Shown here piece by piece: positions 44,796 through 54,055 of a stretch of DNA of 64,000 bases. Where the stretch lies: contig NC_014393.1 in assembly GCF_000145275.1 (NCBI RefSeq), forward strand, positions 1,612,001 through 1,676,000, in the 5' to 3' direction. The position numbers were made by a program, and so were the translations under genes. Origin of the DNA: Clostridium cellulovorans 743B (GTDB lineage Bacteria; Bacillota; Clostridia; Clostridiales; Clostridiaceae). The first letter of the stretch is position 1; every line of letters begins with the position of its first letter. The notes under the pieces are model-generated. The model worked only from the letters and a program-made list of their open reading frames with translations. It did no database searches and had not been told where the DNA came from.

Positions 44796-46628
44796 TTGCA
44801 CGAAAAGTTTAATTCATTAAAGCAACAAATGAAATCTTTGATTCGAAACTCTTGCTTTTGGTTTGTCACCCTTATGATTTTTATTAAGTCTGTGATATTT
44901 ATGTGGGTGGTGGGTTCTAACTATGCAGCAGGACTCAGTATAGGAGGTGGATTCTTTAGTATTCCGCCATATATGACTTTTATAGCTTTTGCTATAGCTA
45001 TGACATCCTTTGCATTATTATTTAAGGGTAGAGGGCAGTTGTATTCATTACTTATTATAAATATTTTATGTACTGTAATTTGCATTGGGCATCTGTGGTA
45101 CTATAGAGGTTTTTCAAGCTTCTTAAATTTCTTTCTATTTTCTATGACATCGAACTTAGAAAATTTAGGAGCAACAATAGTTTCGCTTATTAAAGTTGTA
45201 GATATGCTATTTATAATAGATATATTCATTTCGATTTTCTATATTATCAAGAACAAAAAAGCATATAAAGGTGTTAAAAGAAATGTACCTGCATTTATAA
45301 TTGTGTTTTTTACTTCAATAATCTATTTAGCTTTTGCACATATAAAAATAGATAATTTTGATAGAAGTATAAATGGGCAATCACTTTTCCTACAAAGTTG
45401 GGCGCCAACAGAAACTATGTCTAATTTAGGACCAGTAGGTTATTTAGTTTATGATGGTTATAAGTATTATGAAAATACTAAGCCATATAATTTAACTGAA
45501 GAGGAAAAGGTAAATATCGAGAATTGGTATAAAGAAAATAATGAAAACCTTGAAGATAATAAATATAGCGGTATATTTAAGAATAAAAACTTGTTAATAA
45601 TACAAGTTGAATCTTTAGAGAATTTTGTTATAAATCAAAAAATTAATGGTCAAGAAATTACTCCGAATATAAATAAGTTGTTAAGTAATTCAATATATTT
45701 CGATAATTACCATGAACAAGTGTGGAATGGAACTAGTGCTGACTGTGATCTTTTGGTAACAGCTAATGTATTTCCAGTTAGAAGTGGAGCGACTTTCTTT
45801 AGATATCCAGGAAACTATTATCCAAGTTCATTGCCTAATATATTTAATAATGCAGGCTATGAAACAGAATCCCTTCACCCTGATAAAGCACAGTATTGGA
45901 ACTATAAATCTGCATTGACTTCTATAGGCTTTAAGAACTTTATTTCTGAAGAAAATTATAATGTAACTGAGCAAATTAACATTGGTATTAGTGATAAAAA
46001 TTATTTTAGTGAGGCTATAAAGTTTATTACAGAGTTAAAGGAACCTTTCTATGCCCATACTATAACTTTAACAAATCATGCTCCTTTTACATTACCAGAT
46101 AAAGAGAAAAAATTAGATTTACCAAATAATCTAAAGGAAAATGTACTTGGAGACTATTTTCAAACTGTTAGATATAGTGATGAACAAATTGCTACCTTCT
46201 TAAATAACTTAGATAAGGCTGGAAAATTAGATAATACAGTAGTAGTAATCTATGGCGACCATACAGGGGTTCATAAGTACTATGATGATAAGGTTAATGA
46301 AGTGGAAAATAGAGAGCCTTGGATGGATAACAATAATTGGAGAATTCCTTTTATAATATATTCAAAGGATTTAGCACCAGAAACCATCAGTGTTACTGGC
46401 GGTCAAATAGATACACTTCCAACTCTTGCTTATTTATTTGGAATTCCAAAGGACAATTATTACTACACTATGGGTAGGAACTTGCTTAATACAAAGAGAG
46501 ATTCTACAATTCTTGCAGACTTTACTGTAATAGGTAACGCAACGGAAGCCGAAAAAGAACATCTAAGAAAAGGTATGGAAATTTCAGAACCTATAGTGGA
46601 AAGTAACTATTTTAAGAATTATAAATAA
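44796..46628 (+). CDS. ltaS: lipoteichoic acid synthase family protein
   Basis: A membrane enzyme that polymerises glycerol phosphate from phosphatidylglycerol onto a glycolipid anchor. It has 610 residues with five N-terminal membrane helices (about residues 20-185), then a large extracellular sulfatase-type domain. Expected active-site features are present: IQVESLENF (metal-binding Glu), catalytic Thr313 in WNGTSADCDLL, DKNYFSEA, TLTNHAPF and VIYGDHTGVHKYY. The TTG start has GAGGAGAAA upstream. The LTA polymer type cannot be read from the sequence. Confidence 0.92.
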   Translation: MHEKFNSLKQQMKSLIRNSCFWFVTLMIFIKSVIFMWVVGSNYAAGLSIGGGFFSIPPYMTFIAFAIAMTSFALLFKGRGQLYSLLIINILCTVICIGHLWYYRGFSSFLNFFLFSMTSNLENLGATIVSLIKVVDMLFIIDIFISIFYIIKNKKAYKGVKRNVPAFIIVFFTSIIYLAFAHIKIDNFDRSINGQSLFLQSWAPTETMSNLGPVGYLVYDGYKYYENTKPYNLTEEEKVNIENWYKENNENLEDNKYSGIFKNKNLLIIQVESLENFVINQKINGQEITPNINKLLSNSIYFDNYHEQVWNGTSADCDLLVTANVFPVRSGATFFRYPGNYYPSSLPNIFNNAGYETESLHPDKAQYWNYKSALTSIGFKNFISEENYNVTEQINIGISDKNYFSEAIKFITELKEPFYAHTITLTNHAPFTLPDKEKKLDLPNNLKENVLGDYFQTVRYSDEQIATFLNNLDKAGKLDNTVVVIYGDHTGVHKYYDDKVNEVENREPWMDNNNWRIPFIIYSKDLAPETISVTGGQIDTLPTLAYLFGIPKDNYYYTMGRNLLNTKRDSTILADFTVIGNATEAEKEHLRKGMEISEPIVESNYFKNYK

Positions 46629-46650
46629 ACGTAGGGATGGGAGAGAAAAA

Positions 46651-47175
46651 ATGTTAACTTGGACAGTTGAATATAAAGGGCAAAAAGAAAGAATAGCTCT
46701 TTTTATTAATAAAGTCTTAGGACTGGGAATAGTTTTAAGAGAAGGAAAAATAATAAAAAAAACCTTTAAAATTTTTAGGGAAAACACTGTTGAATTTGAG
46801 TTTAACAATAATCTATATAGCATACAAATAACAGAGGATAATTTTGAATTTTCTGGTGTTCTTAAGGTGAATAGAGAAGTTGAATTTCAGAACGAAATAG
46901 AAGTTAAGGAAGAAATTAAGGCACCATGGTATGGTTATATTCTAATGATATTCACTATAATTATACCTATTGTTTCTGTTGAAAGCATAACTACATGGGT
47001 TATAGGAATTTTATCCTCATGTGCTGTATTTAAGGTTTCAAAGCTTAAGGATAAAGGGATAAAACAAAAATTAATCTATTCCATAATAATAATATTAGTT
47101 GCATGGTTTTTATATTATTTAAAATACCAAAAGATGAAGAGTTTTGGTATTTCTGGTGGATTTATAGCTTGGTAA
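46651..47175 (+). CDS. small membrane protein, unknown
   Basis: A 174-residue protein that I do not recognise. Residues 1-85 look like a soluble beta-rich domain (MLTWTVEYKGQKERIALFIN, IIKKTFKIFRENTVEFEF). Residues 92-150 hold about three membrane helices (YGYILMIFTIIIPIVSV, TTWVIGILSSCAVFKV, LIYSIIIILVAWFLYYL). It follows ltaS by 22 bp with its own GGATGGGAGAG, so an ltaS accessory role is possible but only by position. A shared terminator follows. Confidence 0.65.
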   Translation: MLTWTVEYKGQKERIALFINKVLGLGIVLREGKIIKKTFKIFRENTVEFEFNNNLYSIQITEDNFEFSGVLKVNREVEFQNEIEVKEEIKAPWYGYILMIFTIIIPIVSVESITTWVIGILSSCAVFKVSKLKDKGIKQKLIYSIIIILVAWFLYYLKYQKMKSFGISGGFIAW

Positions 47176-47201
47176 TATAAACGTGAAACTAGAAAATAAA
47201 G

Positions 47202-47253
47202 ATCGAAAGGCTCCCTAAAGGATATCTTATAGGGAGCCTTTCGATTTCTTTTT
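47202..47253. terminator. bidirectional terminator
   Basis: Perfect 16-bp stem, ATCGAAAGGCTCCCTA (47202-47217) with its complement (47230-47245), then TTCTTTTT; it serves both convergent genes. Confidence 0.92.
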
Positions 47254-47267
47254 AAGAATTTTATATG

Positions 47268-48878
47268 CTATCTTCTTTCTTTTGCAACTTCAATATTAAT
47301 TTTTCTACCTTTTAATCTTTTACCAGATGAAAACTTTAGTATATCATCTACTATGGAAGTATCTACATTTACAAATGAAAAGTTTTCCATTATTGCAATA
47401 TCACCAATTTGTCTTGGTTGAATTCTAGATGAATCCTTGAAGAATTGAACTAATTCTTTTGGTGATACATTATCACGTCTTCCTGCAGAAACGAATAGAC
47501 GTTTTTGTCCTCTAGAAGCACCACGTGCACTTGAATTTCTCATTGGTTCAGGTACTTCTAAAGCATTGGTAGTGTATTCGTAAGCTAATTCATTTGAAAA
47601 AGCTATTTTCATTAATGCTGCAGCAACATCTACTAAGCTATAGTCATCATCAAGTTCTGTAGCATAAGGGATAAACTTAGATAAATCTTCATTTTCTATA
47701 GTGTCTCTAACTTTGTTTAAGACGTTTTTGTATTTAACATCATATATTTCATCCACTGTAGGGACAGAGTTTCTTTTGATCTTACTTTTTGTTGTTTTTT
47801 CAATTTGCTTTAAGACAATATATTCTCTTGGAGTAACAAGGGTATAAGCTTTACCTTCTTTGTTAGCTCTTCCAGTTCTTCCGATTCTATGAACATAACT
47901 TTCAGCATCTTGAGGAAGGTCGTAATTTATAACATGAGTTACATTTTCAACATCAATACCCCTTGCAGCTACGTCTGTAGCAACTAAGAAATCTAAGTTT
48001 GATTCTTTAAATTTCTTTAAGGTATTCATTCTTTGATTTTGGTTCATATCTCCGTGCATGCCTTCAACAACGTATCCTCTTCTTTGCATCGAAGAAACTA
48101 ATTCGTCAACACCTTTTTTTGTTTTACAGAAGATAATAGCAGCTTCTGGTTCATCAGCATCTATTATTCTACATAAAGATTCAAAACGGTCAGAATTCTT
48201 AATTTCATAATAATATTGAGTTATTGTTGATGCAGTAACTGTGTTTTTCTCAATAGAGATTAATTTTGCATCTGATTTCATATAGCGTTTAGAAAGTCTT
48301 TTTATAGCGTCTGGCATTGTTGCTGAGAATAAAAGGGTTTGTCTATCTTCGTTAAGTGATTTCATAACCTCTTCAATATCATCAATAAAGCCCATGTTTA
48401 GCATTTCGTCAGCTTCATCAAGTACTAGAAACTTAACAAATTCAGTGTTTAATGATTTTCTTCTTAAGTGATCAAGAACTCTTCCAGGTGTTCCTACTAC
48501 TATATCTACACCGTTTCTAAGTGCTCTTAACTGTCTGTCTATTGGTTGCCCACCATATATAGGAAGAATATTTAATCTCATGTTTTTAGCTATTCTTACA
48601 AGTTCTTCATTTACTTGAATAGCAAGTTCACGAGTAGGTGCTAAGATTAAAGCTTGAGGTACTCTTCTCTTTTCACTCATATTGTTAAGGATGATGCTTC
48701 CGAAAGCGGCAGTTTTACCAGTACCAGTTTGTGCTTGACCTATAAGATCATAGCCTTCTATGCCCACAGGTATACTTTCACTTTGAATTGGTGAGGGCTC
48801 TTCAAAACCCATGTCGTTGATTGCCTTAAGGATTTCGTCTTTAAGGTTTAATTCATTAAATGTTTTAATTTTGGTCAT
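47268..48878 (-). CDS. deaD: DEAD-box RNA helicase with DbpA-type tail
   Basis: An ATP-dependent RNA helicase of 536 residues, a CshA/DeaD type used in ribosome assembly, mRNA turnover and cold adaptation. All core motifs are visible: Q motif FEEPSPIQSESIP, motif I AQTGTGKTAAF, Ia PTRELAIQV, DEAD in VLDEADEMLNMGF, III LLFSATMP, V VATDVAARGIDV, and VI YVHRIGRTGR. A C-terminal DbpA RNA-binding domain (about 465-536, VSPKELVQFFKDSSRI onward) gives RNA-target specificity. The start ATG has AAGAGGA-like spacing on the minus strand. Confidence 0.95.
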   Translation of the reverse strand: MTKIKTFNELNLKDEILKAINDMGFEEPSPIQSESIPVGIEGYDLIGQAQTGTGKTAAFGSIILNNMSEKRRVPQALILAPTRELAIQVNEELVRIAKNMRLNILPIYGGQPIDRQLRALRNGVDIVVGTPGRVLDHLRRKSLNTEFVKFLVLDEADEMLNMGFIDDIEEVMKSLNEDRQTLLFSATMPDAIKRLSKRYMKSDAKLISIEKNTVTASTITQYYYEIKNSDRFESLCRIIDADEPEAAIIFCKTKKGVDELVSSMQRRGYVVEGMHGDMNQNQRMNTLKKFKESNLDFLVATDVAARGIDVENVTHVINYDLPQDAESYVHRIGRTGRANKEGKAYTLVTPREYIVLKQIEKTTKSKIKRNSVPTVDEIYDVKYKNVLNKVRDTIENEDLSKFIPYATELDDDYSLVDVAAALMKIAFSNELAYEYTTNALEVPEPMRNSSARGASRGQKRLFVSAGRRDNVSPKELVQFFKDSSRIQPRQIGDIAIMENFSFVNVDTSIVDDILKFSSGKRLKGRKINIEVAKERR

Positions 48879-49081
48879 TCTTATCCTCTTTCTATTGTTA
48901 TTTGGTTAATTTATTGGTAAAATATAATTACTTCATAGAAGTTTATATGCGAACTTTATATATGATTTAATATATAAAATAGGATTGCTGCTTTACTTAA
49001 AAAGTCAGTACTTTGTTGAAAAGCAATAGGATGGTTTTTAAGTTTACAGTTAATAATACCACAGTCTTAATTTAATATCAA
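48879..49081 (-). promoter_or_regulatory. deaD promoter and long 5' leader
   Basis: On the minus strand TTGATA (49081-49076), 17 nt, TATTAT (49058-49053) is a good promoter. Transcription from it would give a leader of about 168 nt, with an internal hairpin (ATTGCT near 48985 with AGCAAT near 49025). Long leaders are common on cold-induced RNA helicase genes; this one is inferred from the promoter only. No gene lies in 48879-49249. Confidence 0.6.
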
Positions 49082-49182
49082 ATAAAGTTCACAGTTTGGC
49101 TACATAAATATTTTAACCATTAGCCAGCTAAATAATTTATTAGAAATTATATTTTTAATAAAGAAAATATATTGTAAGATTA

Positions 49183-49208
49183 ATTACTATCAAAAGTTTG
49201 ATAGTAAT
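49183..49208. promoter_or_regulatory. perfect 26-bp palindrome (operator-like)
   Basis: ATTACTATCAAA (49183-49194), 2-nt centre AG, TTTGATAGTAAT (49197-49208): a perfect 12-bp inverted repeat with almost no spacer and no T-run. It lies 42 bp upstream of the rubredoxin start and about 100 bp upstream of the divergent deaD promoter. This geometry fits a dimeric repressor site rather than a terminator. Confidence 0.75.
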
Positions 49209-49249
49209 AATATATTTCAATTTAACTATTAGTAAAAGGAGGAATTATT

Positions 49250-49408
49250 ATGAAAAAATACGTTTGTACTGTATGTGGATATATATATGATCCAGAAGTA
49301 GGTGATCCAGATAATGGTGTTGATGCAGGTACATCATGGGAACAAGTTCCAGAAGAGTGGGTTTGCCCATTATGTGCTCAAGGAAAAGATGCTTTCGAGG
49401 AAGAATAA
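49250..49408 (+). CDS. rubredoxin
   Basis: A 52-residue one-iron electron carrier, too short for routine gene length cut-offs. The four cysteine ligands are in CTVCGYIYD (residues 6-9) and CPLCAQGK (39-42), and the surrounding YDPEVGDPDNGVDAGTSWEQ is typical. It may donate electrons to rubrerythrin or other peroxide/oxygen reductases. A strong AAGGAGG precedes the ATG. The next gene starts on the base after its stop. Confidence 0.97.
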   Translation: MKKYVCTVCGYIYDPEVGDPDNGVDAGTSWEQVPEEWVCPLCAQGKDAFEEE

Positions 49409-49588
49409 ATGGAAAAATTAATAGCTAGAATAAATGAGCTTTATAATAAAAGCAAGACTGTCGGGCTAACAGAAGAAGAAAAAGAAGAACAAGCAACTTT
49501 AAGAAGACAATATATCGATGGTATTAAAGGTAATGTTAAAGCACAGCTTCAAACTGTCGAATATAAAGGCCCAAAGAGAGTAAATTAA
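49409..49588 (+). CDS. DUF896 (YnzC-like) small protein
   Basis: A 59-residue helical protein, starting immediately after the rubredoxin stop (TAA then ATG), so translation is likely coupled. It begins MEKLIARINELYNKSKTVGL and continues TEEEKEEQATLRRQYIDGI, the pattern of the DUF896/YnzC family, a small two-helix protein of unknown function linked to the SOS response in B. subtilis. The ribosome site would have to lie in the rubredoxin 3' end (GAGGAAGAA). Confidence 0.9.
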   Translation: MEKLIARINELYNKSKTVGLTEEEKEEQATLRRQYIDGIKGNVKAQLQTVEYKGPKRVN

Positions 49589-49653
49589 AAATTAGAAAAA
49601 CTAATCTAAAAAAGAGATATATAAATTTATCTTATAGATGAATTGTTTTAGAG

Positions 49654-49695
49654 AAGAACCAGAAGAGATATGTTATCACTTCTGGTTCTTTTATG
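49654..49695 (+). terminator. terminator of rubredoxin-DUF896
   Basis: Stem AAGAACCAGAAG (49654-49665) with CTTCTGGTTCTT (49679-49690), perfect over 12 bp, then TTATG. Confidence 0.9.
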
Positions 49696-49981
49696 TTTAA
49701 TTGCAAGCTTATTAAAATAGATCATAAAGAAATTGAGTAGTTTATAATTTTCTGCACAAACTAGTATAGAAAATATAATAAGAATCTCTAAGTAATTACT
49801 GAATAAGTTAAAAATCACATGGTTTTTAACTGAAGCTTTTAAAGAAATATATATATATTGAAAATATAATTTGTGAAAAACAACCATTTTAATTATTTAC
49901 AAATTATATGTATACTTTTTTAAGATTTGTGTTAAAAAAATTCTTAAGTTATTCTAAAAAATGCAGTGAAAATAAAAGTTA

Positions 49982-50010
49982 TTGACATAAACTCAAAATG
50001 GTATTATATT
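49982..50010 (+). promoter_or_regulatory. opp operon promoter
   Basis: TTGACA (49982-49987), 17 nt, TATATT (50005-50010), with a 5' leader of about 130 nt before oppB. The remaining part of 49696-50148 holds no gene and no clear repeat. Confidence 0.8.
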
Positions 50011-50148
50011 ATAAAATAATGATTAGTTAAATAACTATAGGGATAATTACAAAAGTGTTTAAAATACTATGGATAAAAGTTGAAATTGTCAGAGACTCTA
50101 GATTTGATTTAAACATAGTATTGTAATCAACAAAGGAGGAATTTTTAG

Positions 50149-51078
50149 GTGACAAAGTACATTTTAAAAAGGTTAGTGGGGAGTTTAGTGACATTATTTA
50201 TCGTAATTACAGCTACGTTTTTCCTCATGAGGTTTATGCCTGGAGGTCCATTTACGGGGGAGAAGAAACTAGATCCAGCGATACAGAAAAATCTTGAAGC
50301 TGCGTACGGATTGGACAAACCATTGCTTACACAATATGGTATGTATTTAGAAGGAATTGTTCATGGAGATTTAGGTCCGAGTTTAAAATATAAAGGAAGA
50401 GACGTTAGTTGGATAATAACAAATGCATTCCCAAGATCAGCTAAATTAGGAGCTGTTGCTGTAATATTATCACTAGTAGTTGGTGTGTTTATGGGAATTA
50501 TATCAGCGCTAAACTATAAAAAATGGCCTGATAAAGTTACAATGATATTAGCAACTTTGGGAGTAACTCTTCCAAGTTTCGTTATTGGAACATTATTTAT
50601 GTATTTATTTGCATTAAAGTTAAGATTGTTACCAGCTACAGGGCTAAGCACATGGAGACATTATATTATGCCAAGTGTAGCATTAGCAGGATCATCTATA
50701 GCATTTATATCAAGATTATCGAGATCAAGACTTGTGGACGTTATGAAGTCTGATTTTATAAGAACTGCAAAAGCTAAAGGACTAAGCAAAAACAAAATAA
50801 TTTATAAGCATGCTTTGAGAAATTCTTTAATTCCGATTGTAACTTATTTAGGACCACTAGTAGCAGGAATATTAACTGGTAGCTTTGTTATTGAAAAAAT
50901 ATTTGCAATTCCAGGATTAGGTGGCGAATTTGTTACAACAATAACAAATAGAGATTACACTACAATCTTAGGAGTAACTTTGTTCTATAGTGCTTTCCTA
51001 ATTATCAGTAACCTAATAGTGGATATACTCTACGTTGTAATCGACCCAAGAATAAAGTTAGATGATGTAGAGGCATAA
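50149..51078 (+). CDS. oppB: oligopeptide ABC transporter permease OppB
   Basis: Membrane permease of a peptide importer. It has 309 residues with six membrane helices. The N-terminal YILKRLVGSLVTLFIVITAT and the EAA loop near GLSKNKIIYKHALRNSLIP, with KAKG upstream, are typical for OppB. The GTG start has AAGGAGGA upstream. First gene of oppBCDF; oppC follows after 17 bp. Confidence 0.95.
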   Translation: MTKYILKRLVGSLVTLFIVITATFFLMRFMPGGPFTGEKKLDPAIQKNLEAAYGLDKPLLTQYGMYLEGIVHGDLGPSLKYKGRDVSWIITNAFPRSAKLGAVAVILSLVVGVFMGIISALNYKKWPDKVTMILATLGVTLPSFVIGTLFMYLFALKLRLLPATGLSTWRHYIMPSVALAGSSIAFISRLSRSRLVDVMKSDFIRTAKAKGLSKNKIIYKHALRNSLIPIVTYLGPLVAGILTGSFVIEKIFAIPGLGGEFVTTITNRDYTTILGVTLFYSAFLIISNLIVDILYVVIDPRIKLDDVEA

Positions 51079-51095
51079 ACGGAGGAGTAAATATT

Positions 51096-52049
51096 ATGGA
51101 AACAAAGGATAAAATTCTTTTAAATGCGGATTCAAAAATAGATAAAGAGCTTTTTGCTCGCCTTTCTCCAGAGGAACAAGTTCCAGAAGAGGTAATAAGA
51201 CCATCTGTAACATACTGGAGAGATGTATGGAAAAGGTTAAGAAGAAATAAAATTGCTTTAACAGGACTAATTTTTATAATAGTAATTACATTACTTTCAA
51301 TTTTTGTACCAATGTTATCATCTCAAGGATATTCTGATAACAACCTAGCGCTTACTAATAAAGGACCATCTTTAAAGCATTGGTTTGGTACTGATAAACT
51401 TGGTAGAGACATGTTTGTGAGAGTTTTTTATGGTGCTAGATATTCATTAATTATTGGATTTGTAGCATCCATTCTTAACTTAATTATTGGTGTAGTATAT
51501 GGTGGAATAGCTGGTTATTGTGGTGGAAGAGTTGATACTATAATGATGAGAATAGTTGATATAATTTATTCAATACCGATGACAATTTATGTAATATTAC
51601 TTATGGTAGTATTAAATGGAGACCCTCTTATTAATATAATAATTGCTTTAGCAATTTCATATTGGCTATCAATGGCAAGAATAGTTAGAGGAGAAATACT
51701 TCAATTAAAGCAACAAGAATTTGTTCTTGCAGCAAGAGCACTTGGTGGAAGTGGAAGAAGAATATTGTTTAAGCATCTTATACCAAACTGCTTAGGACCA
51801 ATCATCGTAACCTTAACACTTCAAATTCCATCGGCAATTTTTACAGAAGCTTTCTTAAGTTTTATAGGCCTTGGAATTGTACCACCTAAAGCTTCTTGGG
51901 GAACACTTGCTAATGATGCAATTGAAACTTTAAAAGTTGCACCATATCAGCTTTTCTTCCCAGCACTTGCTATAAGTCTAACAATGCTTGCGTTTAATTT
52001 ACTTGGTGACGGACTTACTGATGCTTTAGATCCAAAGATGAAGGGATAG
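51096..52049 (+). CDS. oppC: oligopeptide ABC transporter permease OppC
   Basis: Second permease of the peptide importer. It has 317 residues. An OppC N-terminal segment (RDVWKRLRRNKIALTGLIFI) precedes the first membrane helix, then the HWFGTDKLGRDMFVRVFYGA motif characteristic of the DppC/OppC branch. The EAA loop is RALGGSGRRILFKHLIPNCL. Start ATG with GGAGGAG. oppD follows after 10 bp. Confidence 0.95.
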   Translation: METKDKILLNADSKIDKELFARLSPEEQVPEEVIRPSVTYWRDVWKRLRRNKIALTGLIFIIVITLLSIFVPMLSSQGYSDNNLALTNKGPSLKHWFGTDKLGRDMFVRVFYGARYSLIIGFVASILNLIIGVVYGGIAGYCGGRVDTIMMRIVDIIYSIPMTIYVILLMVVLNGDPLINIIIALAISYWLSMARIVRGEILQLKQQEFVLAARALGGSGRRILFKHLIPNCLGPIIVTLTLQIPSAIFTEAFLSFIGLGIVPPKASWGTLANDAIETLKVAPYQLFFPALAISLTMLAFNLLGDGLTDALDPKMKG

Positions 52050-52059
52050 GTGGTATTAT

Positions 52060-53085
52060 ATGGAAAAAACGCTATTAGAAGTTAAGAATTTAAAAACCTC
52101 TTTCTTCACAGAGGTAGGAGAAGTAAAGGCTGTAGGAGGAGTAAGCTTTGAACTTAAAGAAGGAAGAGTTTTAGGGATAGTAGGTGAATCAGGTAGTGGA
52201 AAAAGTGTAACTATGATGTCACTTATGGGCCTTTTAGATAGAAATGGTAAAGTAGTTGATGGAGATATTCTTTTCGATGATAAAAATCTTCTAAAAATCG
52301 GGGAGAAGGAAATGGAGAAAATTAGAGGAAATCATATAGGTATGATATTCCAGGATCCTATGACTTCATTAAACCCAGTTTTAACTGTTGGAGACCAATT
52401 AACAGAACCACTTATTAAGCATAAAAATATGAAAAGATCAGAAGCTTTTGCTGAGGCTGTAAAAATGCTTTCTTTAGTAGGTATTCCAAGCCCAGAAAAG
52501 AGAATGAAACAATATCCTCATGAATTTTCAGGTGGTATGAGACAAAGAGTTATGATTGCTATGGCCCTTACCTGTAAGCCAAAGTTATTAATCGCTGATG
52601 AACCTACCACAGCTTTAGATGTTACAATACAAGCTCAAATTTTGGAACTTATGAAGGATTTGAAAGAAAAATTGAATACATCAATTATACTAATAACTCA
52701 CGATTTAGGAGTAGTTGCAGGAATATGTGATGATGTGAATGTAATGTATGGAGGTCTAGTTGTTGAACAAGGCCCTAATGATAAAATATTCTACAATCCA
52801 AGACATCCATATACTTGGGGTCTTCTTGAGAGTATACCAGATACATCAAGTGACAATAAAGAAAGATTAAAGCCAATTCCAGGGACACCACCGGATTTAT
52901 TAAAACCACCAGTTGGATGTCCGTTTATGGCTAGATGCAAGTATGCAATGAAAGTATGTAAAGAACATAGACCTCCACTTTTCGAAGTAGAGCCAGGTCA
53001 TAAGGCTGCTTGTTGGTTAAATCATTCCCAGGCTCCAAAGGTTGATGCCCCAGTAGGTAGAGGAGGTGTAAAGGTAAATGAGTAA
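52060..53085 (+). CDS. oppD: oligopeptide ABC transporter ATPase OppD
   Basis: ATP-binding subunit of 341 residues. Walker A GESGSGKSVTM (residues 40-50), Q-loop FQDPMTSLNP, signature FSGGMRQRVMIAM, Walker B LLIADEPTTALDV and H-loop ITHDLGVVAG. The C-terminal oligopeptide-transporter extension contains the four-cysteine 4Fe-4S-like motif typical of OppD (CPFMARCKYAMKVC and a later C). The last 8 bp overlap oppF. Confidence 0.95.
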   Translation: MEKTLLEVKNLKTSFFTEVGEVKAVGGVSFELKEGRVLGIVGESGSGKSVTMMSLMGLLDRNGKVVDGDILFDDKNLLKIGEKEMEKIRGNHIGMIFQDPMTSLNPVLTVGDQLTEPLIKHKNMKRSEAFAEAVKMLSLVGIPSPEKRMKQYPHEFSGGMRQRVMIAMALTCKPKLLIADEPTTALDVTIQAQILELMKDLKEKLNTSIILITHDLGVVAGICDDVNVMYGGLVVEQGPNDKIFYNPRHPYTWGLLESIPDTSSDNKERLKPIPGTPPDLLKPPVGCPFMARCKYAMKVCKEHRPPLFEVEPGHKAACWLNHSQAPKVDAPVGRGGVKVNE

Positions 53086-54055
53086 TGAACAAAAACTTAT
53101 AGAAATACAGAATTTATCTAAGTATTTCAAGGTAAAAAAAGGTATCCTCAATAGAAACGCAACTTACTTAAAGGCAGTTGACAATGTTTCACTATATATA
53201 AATAAAGGAGAAACTTTGGGACTTGTTGGTGAATCAGGTTGTGGTAAGAGTACACTTGGAAGAACTGTTATGAAACTTTATGAGCCAACTAGTGGTAAAA
53301 TCCTTTATAAAGGTGAGGATATAGCTGGATTATCACAAAAGCAAATGATACCTTTTAGAAGAAAGATACAAATGATATTCCAAGATCCGTATGCATCATT
53401 AGATCCAAGAATGACAGTTGGAGATATTATTGGAGAAGCTATTGACATTCATAAGTTATCAAGAGGGAAAGAAAGAGAAGAAAGAATTAATTCTCTTTTG
53501 AAAACAGTTGGACTTAATAGTGAACACAAAAATAGATATCCTCATGAATTTTCTGGTGGTCAAAGACAAAGAATAGGAATAGCAAGAGCATTAGCTGTTG
53601 AACCAGAATTTATCATTTGTGATGAACCGATATCTGCACTTGATGTATCCATTCAAGCTCAAGTTGTAAACATGTTAGAAGATTTGCAACAAGAATTAGG
53701 TTTAACATATTTGTTTATAGCTCATGACTTATCAATGGTAAAGCATATTTCTAATAGAATTGGAGTTATGTATCTTGGTAAGCTTGTAGAACTTGCAGAT
53801 AGTAATGAAGTGTACAATAAACCGCTTCATCCATATACTCAGGCATTGCTTTCAGCAGTTCCAATTCCAGATCCAGAAGTTGCACAAAGCAACCAAAGAA
53901 TTATTCTTGAAGGCGAACTTCCATCCCCAATAGATCCACCAAGTGGATGTAGATTTAGGACTAGATGTAAGTACGCGAAAGATATTTGTGCACAGCAAGA
54001 ACCAGAATTTAAAGAAGTGGCTAAGGGACATCATGTAGCTTGTCACTTATACTAA
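53078..54055 (+). CDS. oppF: oligopeptide ABC transporter ATPase OppF
   Basis: Second ATP-binding subunit, 325 residues. Walker A GESGCGKSTLGR, Q-loop FQDPYASLDPRMTVGD, signature FSGGQRQRIGIARAL, Walker B FIICDEPISALDV and H-loop IAHDLSMVKHI. The C-terminal extension also carries the CRFRTRCKYAKDIC cysteines. Its start overlaps the oppD end (ATGAGTAATGA), so the two ATPases are translationally coupled. It ends the oppBCDF cluster; oppA is 767 bp downstream. Confidence 0.95.
   Translation: MSNEQKLIEIQNLSKYFKVKKGILNRNATYLKAVDNVSLYINKGETLGLVGESGCGKSTLGRTVMKLYEPTSGKILYKGEDIAGLSQKQMIPFRRKIQMIFQDPYASLDPRMTVGDIIGEAIDIHKLSRGKEREERINSLLKTVGLNSEHKNRYPHEFSGGQRQRIGIARALAVEPEFIICDEPISALDVSIQAQVVNMLEDLQQELGLTYLFIAHDLSMVKHISNRIGVMYLGKLVELADSNEVYNKPLHPYTQALLSAVPIPDPEVAQSNQRIILEGELPSPIDPPSGCRFRTRCKYAKDICAQQEPEFKEVAKGHHVACHLY

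Noticed and set aside
49648..49887. 79-codon minus-strand frame after DUF896
   Set aside because: It overlaps the terminator of the rubredoxin unit and lacks a ribosome site.
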